From an uncultured Collinsella sp. (GTDB lineage Bacteria; Actinomycetota; Coriobacteriia; Coriobacteriales; Coriobacteriaceae), in the NCBI GenBank assembly GCA_902470095.1, contig CABRFG010000068.1:1-10433 (forward strand): 10,433 bases of DNA. The letters run 5' to 3'. The notes beneath the pieces are model-generated. The model was given only the letters and a program-made list of their open reading frames with translations, ran no database searches and had not been told where the DNA came from. The translations under genes were made by a program, and so were the position numbers. Shown piece after piece: positions 6,329-10,433 of the stretch (the first letter of the stretch is position 1; every line of letters starts with the position of its first letter).

Positions 6329-8689
6329 ATGGATGCCGCAGCCCGTACCGCCCATGATTCCACCCTCCAGCCTTTTTCGGAGATGGAGCACTATAAGCAT
6401 GCCGATGAGCTGCCGCCCGAGATTATGGCGGATAGCTACGACAAGCTGGAGCGCCTGTGCCTCAAATATATGAATGAGGACGACTTCTCCAAGGTGGAGC
6501 AGGCCTACTGCTTTGCCGCCGAGAAGCACTGCAACCAAAAGCGCCGCTCGGGCGAGATGTACATTAACCATCCCGTCGAGGTTGCCATCATTTTGGCCGA
6601 CCTCAAGATGGACTGCGATGTGGTGTGCGCTGCGCTGCTGCACGATACCGTCGAGGATACCGAGACCTCGCTTGCCGATGTTTCCGGCCTGTTTGGCGAT
6701 ACGGTGGCCGAGCTCGTCGATGGCGTGACCAAGCTCACCAACATCGAAGTCGACAGCATGGACGAGAAGCAGGCGCTTACGCTGCGCAAGATGTTCCTCG
6801 CCATGTCCAAGGACATTCGCGTTATCATCGTTAAACTTGCCGACCGTCTGCACAACATGCGTACGCTGGCAGCCCTTCGCGAGGATCGTCGCCTGTTTAA
6901 GGCTCGCGAGACCATGGACGTGTACGCGCCCCTGGCCGACCGCCTGGGCATGAGCTCTATTAAGTGGGAGCTCGAGGACCTGTCCTTCTTCTACCTGGAG
7001 CCCGATGCCTACCAGCGCATCGCGCGCATGGTGGCTGAGTCGCGCGAGGTCCGTGAGCGCTATCTGGCCGAGACCATCAAGACGCTTACCGATGAACTCA
7101 ACCGCATTGGCCTGGAGGGCTTCCAGATCAACGGCCGCTCCAAGCACTATTGGTCCATCTACCAAAAGATGAAGCGCAAGGGCAAGGAATTCTCCGAGAT
7201 CTACGACCTGGTGGCGCTGCGCGTCATCACGCATTCGGTGCGCGATTGCTACTCCACGCTCGGCGCGGTGCATACGCTGTGGCACCCCATGCCCGGTCGC
7301 TTTAAAGACTATATCGCCATGCCCAAGGTCAATAACTACCAGTCGCTCCATACGACGGTTATCGGCCCCACGGCCCGCCCGCTCGAGATTCAGATTCGAA
7401 CCTATGAGATGCATGAGCAGGCCGAGTACGGCATTGCCGCCCACTGGCTCTATAAGAAGTCGGGCGGATCGTCTGCGTCTAAGACCAATGACGCCCAGCG
7501 TCTGGACGACCAGATCAACTGGCTCAAGCATTCGCTTGATTGGGCGGCATCTGACGAGATCACCGATGCCAAGGAATACCTGCACTCGCTGAAGGTCGAT
7601 CTGTTCGACCAGGAGATCTTTGTCTTCACGCCCAAAGGCGAGGTCATGGCGCTTCGTGCCGGCTCCACGCCGCTCGACTTTGCCTATGCCGTTCACACCG
7701 AGGTCGGAAACCACTGCGTCGGTGCCAAGATCAACGGTGCGGTGGCCCCGCTCACGCACGAGATCAAGACGGGCGACCGCGTCGAGATCCTGACCAACAA
7801 GAGTTCTAAGCCGTCGCGCGACTGGCTCAAGATCGTCAAGACGCCTTCGGCCAAGTCCAAGATCCGTCGCTATTTTGCCGCTGCGACTAAGGATGATGAC
7901 GCTGCTGCAGGTCGCGATATGCTGGCCAAGGACCTGCGCAAGCGCGGGTACGGCATCTCTACGCCGCGCTCGACGCGTGCGCTGAATGCCGTGGCGGAGC
8001 AACTCAACTACAAACAGCTCGAGGATCTGTTTGCGGCCGTCGGTGCCGGTAAGGTCGCTCCGCGTGCCGTGGGCAACAAGGTCGAGCAGATCTTGGATCC
8101 CAAGCCCGAGGAGCAGCTCACCAAGGCAGAGGCTATCGCCGAGGTCGTGAAGCAGCCTGCCCGCGGCTCCAACCGCAAGCCACGAAAGCGCGGTAAGAGC
8201 GCTGGCAACGGCATTATCGTCAAGGGCGAGAGCAACAGCGGTCTGCTGGTTCGCCTGGCGCATTGCTGCAACCCTGTGACGGGCGACGACATCGTCGGCT
8301 TCATCACGCGCGGCCGCGGCGTCTCGGTGCACCGTGCCAACTGCCCCAACGTCAAGGGCCTTATGGAGCATCCCGAGCGCATGATCGATGTGGAGTGGGA
8401 CGGCGCGGCCGATACCCTCTTCCAGGTCGAGATCGTGGTCGAGTGTCTGGACCGCATGGGCCTGCTCAAGGACGTCACCATCGCTATCGGTGACGCGGGC
8501 GGCAACATTCTTTCGGCCGCCACGTCGACCAACCGCGAGGGCATCGCGACCCTGCGCTTTATGGTCGAGATCTCGGACGCGAGTGGTCTGGATCCGCTGC
8601 TGGCCTCTATCAGCAGCGTTGACTCGGTCTACGACGCTCGCCGGCTGATGCCCGGCGAGGGCGGAGCGCAACTCAAGCGCCGTGTATAG
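6329..8689 (+). CDS. rel: Bifunctional (p)ppGpp synthetase/hydrolase (Rel/RSH)
   Basis: A 786-residue long-type RSH enzyme that makes and degrades (p)ppGpp in the stringent response. The HD hydrolase appears intact: H81, HD at 105-106 with ED at 109-110 (HDTVEDT), and the KLADRLHNM block at 169-177. In the synthetase domain, GRSKHYWSIYQKM is at 269-281, EIYDLVALRVI at 290-300, YQSLHT at 337-342 and EIQIRT at 353-358. RFKD at 324-327 is the RxKD form typical of bifunctional Rel/SpoT rather than the ExDD of monofunctional RelA. A TGS domain follows (about 426-488), then a helical region, a zinc-finger-like part (C646, C647, H668, C672) and an ACT domain (about 698-773). The start ATG lies 15 bases after the recJ stop, and its GGGGAAGGG site begins at the stop codon's last base, indicating tight operon coupling. 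The residue pattern predicts both activities. Confidence 0.96.
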   Translation: MDAAARTAHDSTLQPFSEMEHYKHADELPPEIMADSYDKLERLCLKYMNEDDFSKVEQAYCFAAEKHCNQKRRSGEMYINHPVEVAIILADLKMDCDVVCAALLHDTVEDTETSLADVSGLFGDTVAELVDGVTKLTNIEVDSMDEKQALTLRKMFLAMSKDIRVIIVKLADRLHNMRTLAALREDRRLFKARETMDVYAPLADRLGMSSIKWELEDLSFFYLEPDAYQRIARMVAESREVRERYLAETIKTLTDELNRIGLEGFQINGRSKHYWSIYQKMKRKGKEFSEIYDLVALRVITHSVRDCYSTLGAVHTLWHPMPGRFKDYIAMPKVNNYQSLHTTVIGPTARPLEIQIRTYEMHEQAEYGIAAHWLYKKSGGSSASKTNDAQRLDDQINWLKHSLDWAASDEITDAKEYLHSLKVDLFDQEIFVFTPKGEVMALRAGSTPLDFAYAVHTEVGNHCVGAKINGAVAPLTHEIKTGDRVEILTNKSSKPSRDWLKIVKTPSAKSKIRRYFAAATKDDDAAAGRDMLAKDLRKRGYGISTPRSTRALNAVAEQLNYKQLEDLFAAVGAGKVAPRAVGNKVEQILDPKPEEQLTKAEAIAEVVKQPARGSNRKPRKRGKSAGNGIIVKGESNSGLLVRLAHCCNPVTGDDIVGFITRGRGVSVHRANCPNVKGLMEHPERMIDVEWDGAADTLFQVEIVVECLDRMGLLKDVTIAIGDAGGNILSAATSTNREGIATLRFMVEISDASGLDPLLASISSVDSVYDARRLMPGEGGAQLKRRV

Positions 8690-8726
8690 GCTGACGTACG
8701 CACCGTATTGTTGATATTCGTTACGT

Positions 8727-8750
8727 TCGAGGCATCGTCTGATGCCTCGA
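8727..8750 (+). other. Perfect stem-loop between rel and the MBL gene
   Basis: A perfect 10-bp stem (TCGAGGCATC with GATGCCTCGA) has a 4-base GTCT loop and sits in the 85-base gap between rel and the MBL-fold gene. No T-run follows (the next bases are CGTCTATAG), so it does not look like an efficient intrinsic terminator. It may protect or process the upstream mRNA 3' end, attenuate readthrough, or serve as a binding site. The downstream ribosome site begins 11 bases after it. Confidence 0.6.
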
Positions 8751-8774
8751 CGTCTATAGAAGGAGAGTGCACGC

Positions 8775-9458
8775 ATGGGCGTCGTAACTTTGGATTTGGC
8801 TCCCCGAGGGTCGGTCTCGATTGAAACGCTTGTCAATGGTCCCATTCAGACCAACAGCTACGCCGTGATTTCGAATAACGAGTGCTTAATCGTCGACCCC
8901 GCGTGGGAAGGCGAGCGTCTTGTGGAGCATATCCGCACCGCGCATCCCGATGTGTGCGTGCTCGGTGCCATCTGCACGCATGGGCATGCCGACCATGTTG
9001 GCGGCGTTGCCGGAGTGCGGGCCGCCGTTGGCGATGCTGCACTATATGAGTTGGGCGCCAAGGATGTAACGGTGCCTCGCGCAAATATCGAGGAGCAACA
9101 CGCCATGTGGGGTATCGAGACGCCCGATCCGGGTGAGCCGACGCACTTGCTTGCCGAGGGCGATACGATCGAGGTGGGCGACGTCTGCCTGCAGGTGATC
9201 GAGACGCCGGGGCATACGCCGGGCGGCATAGTCCTGTTTGCCGCGACCGAGCGGGGGAACATCGCCTTTGTGGGCGACACGCTTTTCCCGGGCAGCCACG
9301 GTCGCACCGATCTTTCCGGCGGTGACGAGGCGGCGATTATGCGTTCGCTCTCCAAACTTGCCAAGATACTTCCGCCCGATACCGTTTGCCTGACAGGCCA
9401 TGGCGATTCGACCACAATGGCGCGCGAGCTCATGCAGAACCCGTTCATGCAGATGTAG
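8775..9458 (+). CDS. MBL-fold hydrolase, glyoxalase II-like
   Basis: A 227-residue metallo-beta-lactamase-fold protein starts at ATG 8775 with a strong AGGAGA site 8-9 bases upstream. The metal-binding set is complete: THGHADH (68-74, HxHxDH), H147 in TPGHTPGG, D168 in FVGDTLF and H209 in TGHGD. NxxIQTNSY near residues 21-29 and SHGRTDL at 174-180 place it in the glyoxalase-II-like/YcbL group of single-domain hydrolases, which is shorter than classical GloB because the C-terminal helical substrate domain is missing. Thioester hydrolysis is possible, but the substrate is unproven. A gene of this type follows rel (often after dtd) in many Clostridia and Bacilli, so its place here looks like a conserved neighbourhood. 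It is likely the last gene of the operon, with the hairpin at 8727-8750 perhaps tuning its expression. Confidence 0.88.
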   Translation: MGVVTLDLAPRGSVSIETLVNGPIQTNSYAVISNNECLIVDPAWEGERLVEHIRTAHPDVCVLGAICTHGHADHVGGVAGVRAAVGDAALYELGAKDVTVPRANIEEQHAMWGIETPDPGEPTHLLAEGDTIEVGDVCLQVIETPGHTPGGIVLFAATERGNIAFVGDTLFPGSHGRTDLSGGDEAAIMRSLSKLAKILPPDTVCLTGHGDSTTMARELMQNPFMQM

Positions 9459-9506
9459 GCTCGAAGCCGTCTTTCGAATCACGAAGACCGCTCAATCGTC
9501 AAGCTA

Positions 9507-9538
9507 TTTTCCCCAGTGGGTCGATTCTGTGGGGCAAA
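9507..9538. other. Imperfect inverted repeat downstream of the MBL gene
   Basis: TTTTCCCCA (9507-9515) and TGGGGCAAA (9530-9538) form 9-base inverted arms with one mismatch around a 14-base spacer. It lies 48 bases after the MBL stop codon and about 46 bases before the fba -35. Without a T-run it is a poor intrinsic terminator; it could be an operator or a weak terminator. No other terminator is visible between the MBL gene and fba. Confidence 0.35.
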
Positions 9539-9566
9539 CGGTCAAAATTTGTCCAATCGGATGGTA

Positions 9567-9612
9567 TTCGTGAACAAACGAACGTTTATGCTCGGGTATG
9601 TCGTGGTAAAAT
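9567..9612 (+). promoter_or_regulatory. fba promoter with overlapping inverted repeats
   Basis: An extended -10 element, TGG followed by TAAAAT (9604-9612), lies 16 bases after TTTATG (9585-9590), a weak -35. The transcript would start about 35 bases before the fba ATG. Two overlapping small palindromes cover the -35: TTCGT and ACGAA (9567-9571 with 9578-9582) and AAACG-AA-CGTTT (9576-9587). Their position suggests a repressor operator, but I do not recognise the regulator. Confidence 0.6.
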
Positions 9613-9652
9613 CTCAGGCGTTATCGGAGCAACCTTACAGGAGGTTTCTTTT

Positions 9653-10433
9653 ATGCTCGTCAACGCAGCAGACATGCTCAAGAAGGCCGAGGCCGGCAAG
9701 TACGGTCTCGGTGCCTTCAACACCAACAACCTCGAGTGGACCCTGGCTATTCTCCAGGCCGCCGAGGAGGCCAAGTCTCCGCTGATCCTTCAGTGCACCG
9801 CTGGTGCCGCTAAGTGGATGGGCGGTTTCAAGGTCTGCGCCGACATGGTCAAGGCTGCCGTCGAGGCCACGGGCGTTACCGTTCCCGTCGCCCTTCACCT
9901 CGATCACGGTTCTTACGAGGACTGCTTCAAGTGCATCGAGGCCGGCTTCACGTCCATCATGTATGACGGCTCTCACGAGGAGACCTTCCAGCTTAACCTC
10001 GATCGCACCAAGGAGCTCGTTGAGCTTGCCCACTCCAAGGGCATGTCCATCGAGGCCGAGGTCGGCGGCATCGGCGGCACCGAGGACGGCGTGACCTCCA
10101 GCGGCGAGCTCGCTGATCCTGCTGAGTGCAAGCAGATTGCTGACCTGGGCGTCGACTTCCTCGCCTGCGGTATCGGCAACATCCACGGCGTGTACCCTGC
10201 CGACTGGGCTGGCCTTTCCTTCGAGCGCCTGGGCGAGATCAAGGCCCAGACCGGCGACCTGCCCCTCGTCCTGCACGGTGGCACCGGCATCCCCGAGGAT
10301 CAGATCAAGAAGGCCATTTCCCTGGGCATCTCCAAGATTAACGTCAACACCGATCTGCAGCTCGTCTTCGCCAAGGGCGTCCGCGAGTACATCGAGGCTG
10401 GCAAGGATCAGCAGGGCAAGGGCTTCGACCCCC
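9653..10433 (+). CDS. fba: Class II fructose-bisphosphate aldolase, C-terminus cut by the window end
   Basis: The first 260 residues are present, starting at ATG 9653 with a perfect AGGAGG (9639-9644) 8 bases upstream. This zinc-dependent aldolase interconverts fructose-1,6-bisphosphate with dihydroxyacetone phosphate and glyceraldehyde-3-phosphate in glycolysis and gluconeogenesis. Class II motifs: HLDHG at 82-86 (catalytic Asp84, zinc ligand His85), EAEVGGIGG at 134-142, zinc ligand His178 in GNIHG, His208 in LHGGTGIP, and the phosphate-binding INVNTD at 229-234. Roughly 25-50 residues are missing on the right. Codon use is more strongly biased than in the neighbours (mostly CTC, GCC, AAG, GAG), as expected for an abundant glycolytic enzyme, and it has its own promoter. 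Tagatose-bisphosphate aldolase (GatY/KbaY) is the main alternative within the same family, but the GGIGGTEDG region and overall similarity favour Fba. Confidence 0.92.
   Translation, partial: MLVNAADMLKKAEAGKYGLGAFNTNNLEWTLAILQAAEEAKSPLILQCTAGAAKWMGGFKVCADMVKAAVEATGVTVPVALHLDHGSYEDCFKCIEAGFTSIMYDGSHEETFQLNLDRTKELVELAHSKGMSIEAEVGGIGGTEDGVTSSGELADPAECKQIADLGVDFLACGIGNIHGVYPADWAGLSFERLGEIKAQTGDLPLVLHGGTGIPEDQIKKAISLGISKINVNTDLQLVFAKGVREYIEAGKDQQGKGFDP

Noticed and set aside
6275..8845. An 856-codon open frame on the minus strand, fully antisense to rel.
   Set aside because: It mirrors rel, whose domains are complete and unmistakable. Its translation is rich in low-complexity Arg/Leu/Gly/His stretches with no recognisable motif. 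Long antisense frames are expected when third positions are mostly G or C.

Overview
The window is GC-rich with a strong bias for G or C at third codon positions. Its gene set (LivF-type ABC ATPase end, CutC, GalT/HIT-like protein, bile-acid/sodium symporter family carrier, RecJ joined to a helicase, bifunctional Rel, glyoxalase-II-like hydrolase, class II aldolase) suggests a Coriobacteriia gut actinobacterium, most likely Collinsella or a close relative. That assignment is inferred from gene content and style; no rRNA or marker was compared.

Layout. Bases 1-69 are the end of a branched-chain amino-acid ABC ATPase gene, closed by a strong intrinsic terminator (80-118). A 65-base palindromic element (121-185) follows. 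A plus-strand pair comes next, cutC (246-923) and a GalT/HIT-superfamily gene (927-1727), with only 3 bases between them. A minus-strand BASS carrier gene (1753-2751) converges on this pair. The 222-base divergent region 2752-2973 holds a promoter-like TATAAT box reading toward a probable operon: a small leader ORF (2974-3039), the recJ-helicase fusion (3026-6313), rsh/rel (6329-8689) and an MBL-fold hydrolase (8775-9458). The last gene is fba (9653 to beyond the window end), with its own extended -10 promoter and an inverted repeat at the -35.

How the genes fit together. The recJ-rel-MBL order resembles the Firmicutes/Clostridia neighbourhood recJ-apt-rel-dtd-MBL, but here apt and dtd are absent between the genes. 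DNA-end processing and (p)ppGpp metabolism are joined closely, since the Rel ribosome binding site begins at the recJ stop codon. The most notable object is the roughly 1,095-residue RecJ, which carries a complete set of SF2 helicase motifs in the same polypeptide. This puts the unwinding and 5'-3' single-strand degradation steps, done by separate RecQ and RecJ proteins in E. coli, into one chain. Its start is covered by a short overlapping leader ORF and a hairpin that could couple translation.

No tRNA, rRNA, CRISPR array, insertion sequence or prophage gene was seen. Most of the window is housekeeping in character.
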